Of a stretch of 64,000 nt of DNA, positions 48,141-59,391 are shown in pieces; within the stretch, counting starts at the first letter, position 1, and each line of letters starts with the position of its first letter. Source of the DNA: Tetrastigma voinierianum (taxonomy: Eukaryota; Streptophyta; Magnoliopsida; Vitales; Vitaceae); NCBI GenBank assembly GCA_016808115.1, contig JAEQBH010000733.1:1116001-1180000 (forward strand), given 5' to 3'. The translations under genes and the position numbers were made by a program. The notes under the pieces were generated by a model. That model saw only the letters and a list, made by a program, of their open reading frames with translations. It searched no databases and was not told where the DNA came from.

Positions 48141-48459
48141 TTATTCTTAATGGCTAATGGCCATAATTTTACCTATAAAATCAAATGGAGACTAGCTTTG
48201 GAAATGCATCTTCGTCATCCTATTTTCCCCACCGCACGCCCTCCTCCTGTCGCTCCTAATCCGCATCTCCCTGGGCTCGAAGGACTGCTGAACTCGGGAA
48301 ATAAATTCCGCGACAAAGGTTACACACACCCGCTCCCGACACATTTAGATCATTGCATCTTTCAATTATTGTTTACAACAGCCATCTACATCATCATTTT
48401 ATCTGCCATTGATAAAATAGATGGTGGGATCTGTGAATCGCGCGCGCGGGGGGGTTAAA

Positions 48460-49860
48460 TTCATCAAAAGTATCGGTTACAAATAAGCAATTTATCGTCG
48501 ATATCTCTAATATATCGGTGATAAATCTAGTCATATATCTTTGGCTTTTTTTTTTTCGAAAAAGTGCTTTGACTATATGTTAACAAATTGACGAGCTGTT
48601 TTGAATTGTTACCATAATTTATGGAATACATTATTATTTTTCCCTAGATGCACACTAAGATATTTTTTCAGTATTGTGAACATCCTAAGGTTTGTGATTT
48701 TATGATTTTTCCTTGTCATCGCAATACATTGATACTATAATCTTGTTCTTCGTTTTCAAAATAATGAAAGATTCTCTCTCATCCGTGAATGTAGGTATGA
48801 TTGATCGAACCACGTTAGAACCCTTGTGCACTTTTATGTGAATTTCTTTATTTTTATGTTTTTCAATTCATATTCTCATGCATTAAAGCTTCTGTGATTC
48901 ATAAAAAATGGTATCAGAGATTTAGGTTAAAGATATCTGGAAGAATGAAAGATTACAGACCATACAAGATGAAGATTATAGAAATTTTAGTTCAAGGTCG
49001 AGTTGATTGCTCACTTATCAATATGTGCTTCAAGATTGACTTGATGGAATTTGAGACATATTATAGCAATCTCCATCTTAATAAGTGAGCAATCAACTCC
49101 ACCTTGACTCCATTGAGTCAATAAAATAATTTTGTTCCTAATATCCGAATTTATATAAGTTAATTTGAAAAATAAAAAAGTAAGTTCTAAAATCAATATC
49201 GGAATTGAACCGATTTTAATCTTTTTTTGAAAGGAACCGAATTTTAATTTTAATCTTAATTAAGATATGAATAATTTCTAATTAATATATGAATGATAAT
49301 AAATAAAAGCATATTTAAATTAATAATTAAATAATTATTGGAATCCATCCATAATTGATTTTAATATTAATCTTAATTAAGATATGAATTATAAATAATT
49401 ATATTATTCGTATGAATTAAAATAATATCGAATTTAATTTATGAATAATATTAAATAACTTACGTATTTAATTTAGTAATTATAAATCACATATACAACT
49501 CTTTCTTTCAAGCCTTTATTTATCATAAATGAGTGCTTTTTTTTACCATTCAGGCCCTATGATTCCAATTCTACACCATATCAACAACCATTGATTTGAT
49601 TTCTTGTCTCTACTCGTATATATTTTGCTCGTCTGAATCGCCTAAACACAAATAAACGTTGCACCACGATGATGAAAACCAAAACATCATATTGAGACCA
49701 CACAACCACTTGCTGCACCAAGACGATGACTAAATCACAAAAAAACAAATAAAAACCTAGATCTGTGTGGAATAACCACTTTATTGAAAAAAGAAAAAGA
49801 TGGAAAGAGATCTAGATGTGTGATTTTAGGCGAAAAATGACTAAGTCATAATAGTAATAT
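48460..49860. repeat. Composite host spacer: third copy of duplicated segments
   Basis: 48460-49200 matches 2740-3480 (and 37390-38160). 49220-49860 matches 36230-36900. The phrase CGCGCGCGGGGGGG at 48439 marks the join with copia D. No gene. Confidence 0.7.
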
Positions 49861-49869
49861 CTGTGCATT

Positions 49870-51055
49870 GAAAGAAGCATCAACAACTATAATCATAATA
49901 GTAATATTGAATATGTAAATTCAACTATCAAATGTATAGGCTTTGAGCCAATTCATTATGTTATTAACTTGAATATTATTTCATCATTAATGGTTTTTAG
50001 CGATTTTGATTCCATATTTCTATCGATGTATTATTAATTTGAATCAGTAAAATTATTTTTCTCTTCAAAAAATTAATTTAATATATAAAATTTTCAATTT
50101 CTTAGAACTTTTTTGTAATCTTCGCATTTTGTTATTATTTTTTATTTTATTTTTTATTTTACATATATTAACTTGGAATTACAACGTTGTTGCATTTAAT
50201 TTATATGGAGACTCTAATCCAATCCTTCTCTATGCCCCCTTCAACCCTTTAATAATTGAACCAGGCCTCATTGGCCATGTCGTATTTTATTTAATCTTTA
50301 CTAAAAAATGATAAATTTTACATCACTTAAACAAATGTACAAAAAGGCGAATTAGAAATGAATATATCCTGCTAAAAAAAAATTATAATATTGCTATAAT
50401 ATGGAATTTTGCTCTACTTCTATATCCAGATTATTAGTAACCTATCGTAACTTTTTCATTGAATTAGTTAACTTTAAAAAAATCACTAGATAAAAGAAAT
50501 TTGAATAAAGTATTATTTAATAATAAATTTAATAATTTTCCAAAATAAATTAAAATTTACAAATCTATTCAATTAATAGTAGATTTCTTTCTTTTAAGCC
50601 TCAAAAATATAAAATCAAACATTAATGGAACACAAGATATATGTTATAGCTGATCATTTTAGAGCTGTTTCCCAAGATATTAATGTATGCTGGTTATATT
50701 TGGGTGCTTCCGAAAAAGATGTGGAATGAAATGATCCAAGCGAGGAGGTTAAAGTTTTTAACCGAGTCAAGGAATTGGTTTCTGTTAAGCAAATCATGAG
50801 GTCAAATCCATTAAGATATAAATCACTCTGCTTGAGAAGTCCTTAAGAAAATATATGAAACAATAAGAACTTGAAACTCATCTTCATAATTTCTGCTCAT
50901 AAAGAAAGTCCAACAATGAATTGATTTCAATCCAAGCTTAACAAATTAAAGTAATGAAATATTATAAAAGTATTATCAACTTTAGAGATAAGTACCTTTA
51001 TTAGCTTCTATTCAACACAATACAACATTCAAAGGCCCATTCCCTTTCACTTCTC
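49870..51055. repeat. 3' flank of STS copy C, duplicated at 5990-7190
   Basis: It aligns with 5990-7190 along its length and lies immediately downstream of copy C. No coding potential beyond chance ORFs such as 50129-50311. Confidence 0.75.
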
Positions 51056-52399
51056 TTAAGTTGTGATTGTAGGAACGCTATGTAGCACAACGGTTTCAAT
51101 AGTCAAACCCGGTCCAAAACCAAATAATACTCCCCAATCTAATCCATCACCTGTGGTGGCCTTTTCTCCCTTTAGGGATTTCTTTCTCATCTCATCCAAA
51201 ATAAATAACACGCATGCACTTGACATGTTACCATACTCACTTAACACATGTCTTGTAGCCTCAAAGTTTCTTTTGTCCAAATTGAGTTTTGCTTCAACTC
51301 GCATCAAGAATTGCAGCTCCCCGGGATTTAATCCAAAATAAAGAGTTCCAATCGGTAATACCAAGTGGTTCAAAAGCTTTAACCAAACATTTCTCTATGT
51401 TCTGAGAAATTAAAGTGGGCACACTAGGCCATAGATGAAAGGTGAGTCCCACTTCGCGTAAGTTACCCGCAATAGCACCTGCTGAATTAGGGATAAATGC
51501 TCAGGCCCGATACAAGTTGAACGCTGGCCTTTCTAATTCGAGACATCTGGATCCGATCCAATGATCACAGCTGAAGACCCATCTCCAAAAAGGACTTGGC
51601 CAACCAAAGAATCTAAAGCATCTTCTCAGAAGGTCCAATTAATGTAATGAATGCTGACGTAGCACACCACAAGAACTCGTGCTCAAGGTTATTTTCCTGG
51701 CAGCATCCTAGCGTGCGACGAAGAATGGGCCTCCGCCTCGCATGGCACCCTTGATGGTACAACATAACTCTTCAATGTATGATCAGACCCAAGATTAGCA
51801 AGTTTATAATCAGCACTGTGCATTTCTACACCCGAGGTTGTACAAAAATACAAGGTGGGTGATATTGACTTTGGCTTAATTTAATTTTAAGAGCCTTTAA
51901 GGCAGCTCTTCCTTACCCAAATTTTAGGTATCTCAAAGAATGATGATCTCTTGATTTGAGATAAGAGATGGGGCCATGTAGGCACCAATATTTGGGTGCT
52001 CTTCAAGCATCTTTTCAGTCAAATGAATGTAACGCTTCTTAATCATTGATTTTTCACCTGTAAATAAAATAACATGAAAACATTAGCTTTACCAATAAAC
52101 AAGTCGTGTAGTATACTATTCACTGATGGACGACATGCATTTAACTATTGAAACAAGCATAAAAAGTTAGTCTTAATCATATATTTAAGAAATTAGTACA
52201 AGAATATCTTACATATACGGTTGAACTTCTTCTTCAACTCAGTCATGTGCTCGCTCTTGGTGACCCGGAAATAGTAATCAGCATAATCAGATTGGTGGAT
52301 ACAGTTTTCTGGAGTAGCTGTCCCAATGGCTAGAATGGTGGCCGGGCCCTTAGCACGCTGAGCGTTTCTGATTTCCTCAACTGAAGCCATCGATGCCAT
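51056..52399 (-). pseudogene. STS: Stilbene synthase-like gene copy C, frameshifted
   Basis: Exon 1 (52213-52390, alternative ATG ending 52399) reads MASMASVEEIRNAQRAKGPA through KKKFNRIC without defect. The intron is 155 bp (52058-52212; donor GTAAGA, acceptor CAG). Exon 2 is 51056-52057 with stop TAA. The C-terminal third is open for 89 codons, with HVLSEYGNMSSACVLFILDE (catalytic Asn) and WGVLFGFGPGLTIETVVLHS. YHQGC with the catalytic Cys is present near 51740, then the frame is lost. The WIAHPGG block is damaged (reads IKSRGAAILDA-like), so the catalytic His is missing. The worst part is 51500-51960. Role and reaction would be as for copy B. It keeps a TATA box and one TTGACT motif. It is nearly identical to copy A in exon 1. 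Confidence 0.85.
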
Positions 52400-52504
52400 C
52401 TACGTAGTACTAATTAAAATGGAAGCTGAAGATTAAAGTTGAGGAAGGAAAGAGAGAACTCGAATGCTTGCTGGGTTGAGAAAACTGGTTGAAAATATTG
52501 TACA

Positions 52505-52514
52505 GTATTTATAA
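52505..52514 (-). promoter_or_regulatory. TATA box of STS copy C
   Basis: Minus-strand TTATAAATAC about 115 bp upstream of the ATG at 52390. A TTGACT motif (plus strand) lies at 52698-52703; the more distal one found in B and D is changed to TTGGAC. Confidence 0.75.
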
Positions 52515-52859
52515 GCTGTGTCTCAACAACTCTCATCCATTGGCAGTCAATCATCCGTTGGGATTCAAAGTACATGTGCGCGAGTTTTTTTTTTTTTTTT
52601 TTTGGCGTTTTCTGCTATTCACCAACCCATAAACGATGAATGCATGCATAGTGAAGACATTTTCTATCTATAGAGATAAAGACTTTGGCAGCCTCATTTG
52701 ACTTTTCCACGAGTAGGAAGCCGTTGCCAATTTTCTCTGGCTGATCATGAAAAGGTTATCCAAGTTGGACTTCTAAATTCCACGAAATAATCTCAACAAC
52801 TTAATATCAAAGTTGGATTATCTCCAGGGGGATCACCACCAAATATATTGAGGGGGAGA

Positions 52860-53039
52860 AATTAAAAAAAAAAAATTATTAGGTATGAAAAAATTTAAAT
52901 TTTTGAAATCAAATATTTAAATATGTAAGCTTTCATATATCATATATTAGCATTCATTGTTACAAAATATACCACATTTCAACTATATCACTCATTTTCA
53001 TTACAACATCAATTCAAAATGCAAAAGTATGGTCAATCA
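52860..53039. other. AT-rich spacer, no gene seen
   Basis: Short AT-rich stretch between the upstream region of copy C and the hAT transposase relic. Confidence 0.4.
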
Positions 53040-53300
53040 TTATCAATGATCTACTAAAACTAGGCTTTCTAATCTGCGTCCATCACTCTTTCTTCAAATT
53101 AAAAGCATTTATGATTGAATCATCATCAAATAACTTAGCAATGTCTTTTTCAATATAAGTAATCAAAAAATTCATCCTCCATTTTGCTACATGTACAACC
53201 TAGTTTTGACAATTTCATAATAGAGAATACTCGTTCAGTTGTTGTAGTTAATACAGGTAAAGTTAGCACCAAATGAATTAATCTATCTAGAAGAGGATAA
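53040..53300 (-). pseudogene. hAT transposase relic, C-terminal dimerisation domain
   Basis: The minus strand encodes LDRLIHLVLTLPVLTTTERV, then FSIMKLSKLGCTCSKMEDEF and, after a frameshift, EKDIAKLFDDDSIINAFNLK. This is the hAT C-terminal dimerisation signature (LP-TTERVFS-MK) of the plant zinc-finger MYM/TTF type. Only the last about 80 residues are visible; the catalytic part is absent or too decayed. It is unrelated in position to the miniature hAT element at 43068. Confidence 0.75.
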
Positions 53301-53939
53301 ATTTATGATTTCTTAGTTTTTACCAATACTTGACATAACTTTGAAATTTTTCATGCTTTTTGTGATTCTGAATTTTGGCCAACATCAATACATGTAACTA
53401 GGCTTTTTTTTCCCCTTTGAACTGGTTAGAAAATTTTCATTGGGCTTTTTTATTGAAGTTTTATGTTTGGTATTGGCTTGACTATTTCAAAACTATATTT
53501 TGGTCCTTATTTTAGTTTGCCTTGTGATATTTTTTCTTGTTATATAATTTATGAATAAATATGACTTGAATCATCATTATTGATTTCATATCATTCTATT
53601 ACTGAAATTTTTTTATCATATTATCATAATTGTGATAACCATCACCTACAAAAGGAACATGAAAATGAGTTCCTCTTTCCTAAGAATATTATCTTATTTT
53701 CCTATTAACCCTCATGTTTTAGCATACCATAAGTTGAGTTACAAACCAAGTTGTTCTCTCTTACCAATCTAATGAAGAATTTGGAAATAGTTTTATATTT
53801 TATTTTTTGAAAACGGTTATTTTTCATTTTTAAATAAATTAATATGTTTACTTGTATATTCTTAACCTTTTTCATTTGCTCAAAATATTATCTTAATATG
53901 TTTCTTTTAAACCTTAGCCTCCATTTTCTCTGTTAGTCC
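53301..53939. other. AT-rich spacer, no gene seen
   Basis: It may hold further decayed transposon sequence upstream of the hAT relic, but I cannot read a domain. Confidence 0.4.
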
Positions 53940-54490
53940 CTTAATTTAAACAACGAGAGATGATTTTTTGGTCATTCTTTGCCTAAAATCATCTTTCTAC
54001 ACCTCTTTTTCATGTTTTTTTTTTCTCAATAAAGCGGTTCTTCCACACAGATCTAGGTTTTTATTTGTTATTTCATGATTTAGTCGTCGCCTTAGTGCGC
54101 GTATGATTGTCGTCACCTTTGTGCGCTTATGGTTGTCATCGTCTTGGTGTGGAGGGCGGTTGTGTTATCTTAGTACGACGGTTTGGTATTTATCATTGCG
54201 GTGTGACGTTTATTTGTGTTTGAGCGATTTGAACAAACAAAATATATACGATTAGAGACAAAAATCAAATTAATGGTCGTCAGTATGCTACAGAACTGGA
54301 GTCAAAGATATTCTAGTCACAATAGTAATATCAAATGTATAGACTCAACTATCAAACGTATAAACTTTGAGTCGTTTCATTGTTCTATTAACTTAGAGGT
54401 TATTTCATCGTTTGTGGTCTTTAGAGATTTTGATTAAATGTTTCTATCAGTGAAATTATTTTTCTCTTCAAAAAAAAAAAAACTTTGAAT
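53940..54490. repeat. Inverted copy of the dispersed spacer repeat
   Basis: 53940-54290 is the reverse complement of the repeat at 36540-36860, 43381-43650 and 49560-49830 (for example ATTTGTGTTTGAGCGATTTG at 54214 against AAACACAAATAAAC). 54290-54490 is in the same orientation as 4340-4510, 5990-6190, 39000-39190 and 49870-50070. This copy is therefore a junction between two repeat halves. Confidence 0.65.
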
Positions 54491-55404
54491 TATAAAATAT
54501 TCAGAATACTTAAATGGGCCTATTTCTTAATTAAAATTTTAAAAAATAAATTAGTAAATAAATATTCTCTGAAATAAACAAGGGTTCGGAATTCAAGTTA
54601 CTAACTAATCCAGTAAAATATTTAAAAGTGGGACAAATGACTCTTTAATTATTTATCATATTGTGATCTTCAAACAGATAAAAATAATGCCGCAATTATA
54701 GAATGTAGGGTTGTTGTTGACTTCTCCTTGTCATAAGTTTAAAATATACCCTAAAAATGACAATCTTCTTGCTTACGTACGGTTAGAGGCTGAGGCTGAA
54801 TTCATATAATCTCCGCCACCATCTATGACTTATGCTGATAAGCTCTCAACACTTCTTCGGTATTGCCAGCTTCCTGCACTAATCGATCGGCATAAAATTA
54901 TACCTCCTTTTTGCCTAATTAGAGTACATTTCCTTTATGTCTAACATATATGAGATGCTCAGGTGTTTGTTTATTATTTTTAAAACTATTTTTTTTGTTA
55001 AAAAACAAGGAAAATAAGAAAAATACAAAAAACATAAAAAATACTAAATTTAGAAAATAAGAACAATTTTAAGAGAACACCAAAGACATGTTCTTTGTGT
55101 TATAAAAAACTGTTCTTAAGAACGATTTTAAAAAACAAGAAACAAACCAACCCTTATCTTTGTTTTTGCTCATTTTATTGGACAAGCATTAAGACTTTGA
55201 CATTTCTCAAAGGCGTTCCGCAATTCAATCAAAAGCTTCAACCCTTAACATTACTAAGACCCACACATAGAATGAGCCAATACAAATCGATTTTTACATT
55301 CTTTTTAGTCATTGTGGTTAATCTTATTATGGCCACATACTATCATATCCGTAGTCATTTCGCCAGCTCTTGGAGCTGTTAACAACTTGCAATCACCATC
55401 TCTA
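54491..55404. other. Spacer, no gene seen
   Basis: No STS homology or transposon domain was recognised. A 95-codon reading at 55095-55382 lacks any known motif. Confidence 0.45.
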
Positions 55405-55857
55405 ACATTTTTACCATAATAACAGAGTCCAAAACACACACCTCCCACAGATGACAGATGAGAGCCTTGGTTTAAAGGATCCATAATACAAGTGACCCAT
55501 AACTAGACCTCCTATAAAGTAGAAAGAGACGATCAAAGTGATGGAGCAAGGTAGAGAGTAGAGCAAATCTAAAATTGTAGTAGGGGATAGGGATTTGAGA
55601 TCAATAAACAATAAGCACAACATATATCACAATGTTTGAGGGATCCTTGACATAATGAAACAAATGAACTTGAAGCACTCTACTTCATTTTCAGCTCATG
55701 AAGAAAGTCTGACATTGAATTGATTAGAATACAAGCTTAAGAAAGAAATGAAATATTACGGTAAGGGATGACAAATCCTTAGAGAGCAAATACTTTTATT
55801 AGCTTTCTTATATTCCGCATAATACAACAATGAAAGGACCATTAATTTTGTCTCCAC
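55405..55857. repeat. 3' flank of STS copy D, duplicated at 39641-40105
   Basis: It aligns with 39641-40105 with small indels and lies directly downstream of the stop codon of copy D. Confidence 0.75.
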
Positions 55858-57355
55858 TTAATTTGTAATTGTAGGGAATGCTATGTAGCACAACAGCTTA
55901 ATTTGTTAAACCTGTCCAAAACCAAATAATACCCCACCTAATCCATCAAATTGTAGTGGTCTTTTCTCCCTTTAAAGATTTCTTTCTCATCTCATCCAAA
56001 ATGAACAACACACATGCACTAGACATATTACCGTACTCACTTAGCACATGTCTTGTTGGCTCTAGTTTCTTTTTGTCCAAATTGAGTTTTGCTTCAACTG
56101 CATCAAGAATTGCAGGGCCACCGGGATGAGCAATCCAAAACAACGAGTTCCAATCCCTAATACCAAGTGGTTCAAAAGCTTTAACCAAACATTTATCTAT
56201 GTTCAGTGAAATCAAAGTGGGTACACTAGGCCATAAATGAAAGGTGAGCCCCACTTCGCGTAAGTTACCCGCAATAGCACCTGCTGAATTAGGGATGAAT
56301 GTTTGAGCTGCTGAAACAAGTTGGAAAAGTGGTCGTTCAATGGAGATATCTGGATCTGATCCAATGATCACAGCTGCAGATCCATCACCAAAAAGGACTT
56401 GACCAACTAAAGAGTCTATCAAGCCTTCCGTAAGGCCCACTCAATGTAACAACAAGGGATCCTCGCAGTTATCACCACAAGAACTCGTGCTCTCGCATTA
56501 TTTTTCTCGCGAAGATCTTTGCGTCAAGAAGCCTAATTTTCGCATGACACCCTTTGGTGATACAACATAACCCTTTCTTAACGTAAGTTGATCAAGACCT
56601 AAGAGATTGGCAAGTTTATAGTCAGCACCAGGCATCTCTACGCCTGAGGTTGTACAAAATACAAGATGGGTGATTCGACTTTGGTCGCTCTTACTTTAAG
56701 TGCTCTTCAAGGCGCTTCTTTACCTAAATTTTAGTATTCAAGAAGGATGATCTTCGCTATGTTAAGAGATAGCCATGTAGGCACCAATATTTGGGTGCTC
56801 TTCAAGCATCTTTTCAGTCAAATGAATGTAACGCTTCTTGATCATTGATTTTTCACCTGTAAGTGAAGTAACATGAACACATGATCAGTTATTTTTCATC
56901 ATAGTAGAAATTACTAATGTGTTCCTGAACATTGCCACATGATTAAAAAAGAACAACTCTTCAGGTCATTGCGCAGTAGATGCAAAGAATATTGGTTACT
57001 TAAAACGATTTCAGGATTCCTAAGTATTTAATCTAAAACCTATACTCAAGAAAACTAGAAACATTCAGTCACCTACAGGTGAGCCTGAGCCTCGCCTAAT
57101 AGCAGGCTCATCTACTTATAGAAAAGTGCTAAGCATGGGCAACCATACTGCTTTGATAATAGACTTACAAATGCGTTTGAACTTCTTCTTCAACTCAGTC
57201 ATGTGCTCGCTCTTAGTGACCCGGAAATAGTAATCAGCATAATCAGACTGGTGGATACAGTTTTCTGGAGTAGCTGTGCCAATGGCTAGGACGGTTGCCG
57301 GGCCCTTAGCACGTTGAGCGTTTCTGATTTCCTCAACTGAAGCCATTGATTCCAT
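55858..57355 (-). pseudogene. STS: Stilbene synthase-like gene copy D, best preserved, still frameshifted
   Basis: Exon 1 (57169-57346, alternative ATG ending 57355) reads MESMASVEEIRNAQRAKGPA through ELKKKFKRIC. The intron is 312 bp (56857-57168; GTAAGT, CAG). Exon 2 is 55858-56856 with stop TAA. An open stretch of 164 codons (55946-56440) covers SLVGQVLFGDGSAAVIIGSD, NSAGAIAGNLREVGLTFHLW, DWNSLFWIAHPGGPAILDAV (catalytic His) and SEYGNMSSACVLFILDEMRK (catalytic Asn). TTSGVEMPGADYKLANLLGL also survives. The Cys block near 56555 is broken (YHQRVSC), and small indels damage 56420-56770 and the last 30 codons, including GFGPG. The family is 392 residues in full. STS rather than chalcone synthase is indicated by the NSAGAIAG...LWP block. 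TATA and two TTGACT motifs lie upstream, as in copy B. Confidence 0.88.
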
Positions 57356-57446
57356 CTACAGTACACTCAAATGGAAGCTCAAGATAGAAGTTGAGGAAGG
57401 AATTAAGAGAACTCAGGTAGTTCAGAAAGCTGGGTGTGAGTGTTGG

Positions 57447-57456
57447 GTATTTATAA
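57447..57456 (-). promoter_or_regulatory. TATA box of STS copy D
   Basis: Minus-strand TTATAAATAC about 101 bp upstream of the ATG at 57346, identical in sequence and near-identical in spacing to copy B. Confidence 0.75.
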
Positions 57457-57643
57457 GCCTTATGCCACCAACTCTCAATTATCAGTTGGAATTGATTCAA
57501 AGCATGTGTGTGCACTTGTTTATTTTTTAATGGGGTTGATTTTCTGGCATGTGGTAACGTTTTTTGTTTTCGTTCTTCACCAACCCATATACATACATGA
57601 ATGTGTATAGAGAGATAATTAAAGACTTTTGCAGCCTTCTCAT

Positions 57644-57741
57644 TTGACTCTTCCACCTGTGGGAAGATGCTACGTACATACCAATTTTTTTTTTTTTTTT
57701 TTTTTTGGCGCTGATCAAGGAAAGGTAATCCGAGTTTGACT
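57644..57741 (-). promoter_or_regulatory. Conserved TTGAC upstream region of STS copy D
   Basis: TTGACT cores on the plus strand at 57644-57649 and 57736-57741, about 300 and 390 bp upstream of the ATG, match copy B base for base in context. They are possible WRKY sites. Confidence 0.45.
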
Positions 57742-57789
57742 TCTAAATTCCATGAAATAATCTCAACACCCCAATTCCCAAGTTGATTA

Positions 57790-58499
57790 CACTACGTTAA
57801 TCAACTTATTTTTTATTTTATTTTTTAATTGTTATTCACTTTTGCATATTAATACTTCATTCCACATTTGATTCCATCTACATTTTTTCCATACGGCCAT
57901 CCAACCCGTTTACAACTTTAGATAGGCTTCAAGGGCCATAAAAATTAACTTATTTAGGCTTGGTTTTGAACTTGAAAATTACAAATAAAAAGAAAATAAA
58001 GATGAAAAGTGAAAGGAAATAAAGCTTGAAGGAAAATAAAAAGTAGGTTTTTTAACTTAATAAATTAATTCTATATGTTTATTTAAATTCATATTTTTTG
58101 TTTCTTTTTATTATATAAGTACTAAAAAATTTAAGATTATGTATAACATTGAGGAAATTTGATTATGTTTGATGATTTTTTTTTTTCAATGGTGAACCAA
58201 ACATGTAAAAATAATTTTTCTTAGGCTCTGTTTGGAATACGGAAAGTACCAAAAAAATAAAATATAGAGGAAAAGTGCAAGAAGAAAAAATTGGAAGAAA
58301 ATACAAATTAGGTTTAAACTTAATAAATTAATTTAATATACTTATTCAAACTCATATTATTTGTTTATCTCTATTATAAAAGGACTAAGAATTTAAAAAA
58401 TATATAAAATTGTAAGAAATTTTGATTATAATTGACTTTTTTTTATGTTTTTCACAATTAACCAAACATGCAACTTACAAGAAAAAGTGACTCTATAAG
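57790..58499. other. AT-rich spacer, no gene seen
   Basis: Two diverged copies of a TTTGGAATACGGAAA / GGAAAATAAAAAG-type phrase (about 57960-58060 and 58225-58320) suggest an old duplicated AT-rich repeat. No gene. Confidence 0.45.
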
Positions 58500-59060
58500 G
58501 ATTATCACTAGTCTGGGGCCAAAAAAAATTTGCAACTAAAGATATTTTTAGTTTCACATTATTGAGCAAGAACTACAAGTGACTCTATAGTTATAATAGA
58601 TCATGGTTCAACCAAAGTGACTTAATAACAGATTAGACGAGTCTCAACCAAAAGACCTATAGTCGAGGGCAGGATTGTGCCTCAACTGTGCGATTCTATA
58701 AATATGGGCAAAAATAGCCCCATCCATAGTCATCCTTATAGTTGTGGCCAAGGAAAAGATGATCATCTCTTATAGTTGGAGCTTGGAAATGACCCATCCA
58801 TAGTCATTTTTTAGTTGCACTACATATGTCCCCATCCATCACACCTTTAGTCACAATGAACCCCATCTATAGCCACCCTTTAGTCATGGCTACAAACAGC
58901 CTCATCCATTGTCATCGTTTAATTAAAAATTTTAAAATGTCTCCATCCATAGGCTAAACCATCTTTAGTAGGGCCAAACCAAATCGTAATCATAACTTAT
59001 AGTTATGCCCTATATTACGCCTAGTTATGCTTCATTTTCTTCAAAGACTATATCATATGG
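58500..59060. repeat. Region of degenerate CATCCATAGTCAT / TTTAGTTG motifs
   Basis: Phrases such as CCATCCATAGTCAT, CTATAGTCG, TTATAGTTGTGGCC and TTTAGTCACAATG recur at irregular spacing of about 50-80 bp. They resemble the subterminal motif clusters of plant DNA transposons (CACTA type), but I see no terminal repeat, so the class is uncertain. Confidence 0.4.
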
Positions 59061-59311
59061 TTGTGACTGCTCATTTTCGTTAGCCTGCCCCAACTAAACT
59101 CATTCTTATAATGATGAGAAAAATCATTTTTTTAATATATTTTTTCATAGTACTTGATTTACAAATGGGAAGCCTTAATTATTTTTTTTATTCAATGATT
59201 TCCTCCAAATTATTAAGTTCAATAAGTCTATTAATTGTTAAAATGATTAAGATATTTAATATCCCATTTTCATAAATTAAAAGAAAGCATGATTAATGAA
59301 AAACTTATCAG

Positions 59312-59316
<5 letters not shown>

Positions 59317-59389
<73 letters not shown>
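59317..59389. repeat. (TA)n microsatellite
   Basis: About 73 bp of TA dinucleotides. Confidence 0.95.

Positions 59390-59391
<2 letters not shown>

Larger units (their letters stand above)
43848..48440 (+). mobile_element. Ty1/copia retrotransposon D, decayed, 5' LTR truncated
   Basis: A 5' LTR remnant (43848-43970) matches the end of the 3' LTR (about 48310-48440), sharing ACAAAGGTTACACAC-type sequence and GCCATCTACATCAT. The order inside is zinc knuckle (about 44270), gag-pre-integrase (about 44800-44950), integrase (45078-45595), reverse transcriptase (45598-46625), RNase H (46632-47320). The 3' end reads ASSGMGLKPI-like codons before a leader and LTR. Stops and frameshifts are frequent. 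The 3' LTR start is not fixed and may lie between 47380 and 47900. Confidence 0.8.

Noticed and set aside
7191..57355. Chalcone synthase instead of stilbene synthase
   Set aside because: The NSAGAIAGNLREVGLTFHLW block and WP context match grape STS and not the usual chalcone synthase sequence at that place. Activity was not tested, so the call is by family resemblance.
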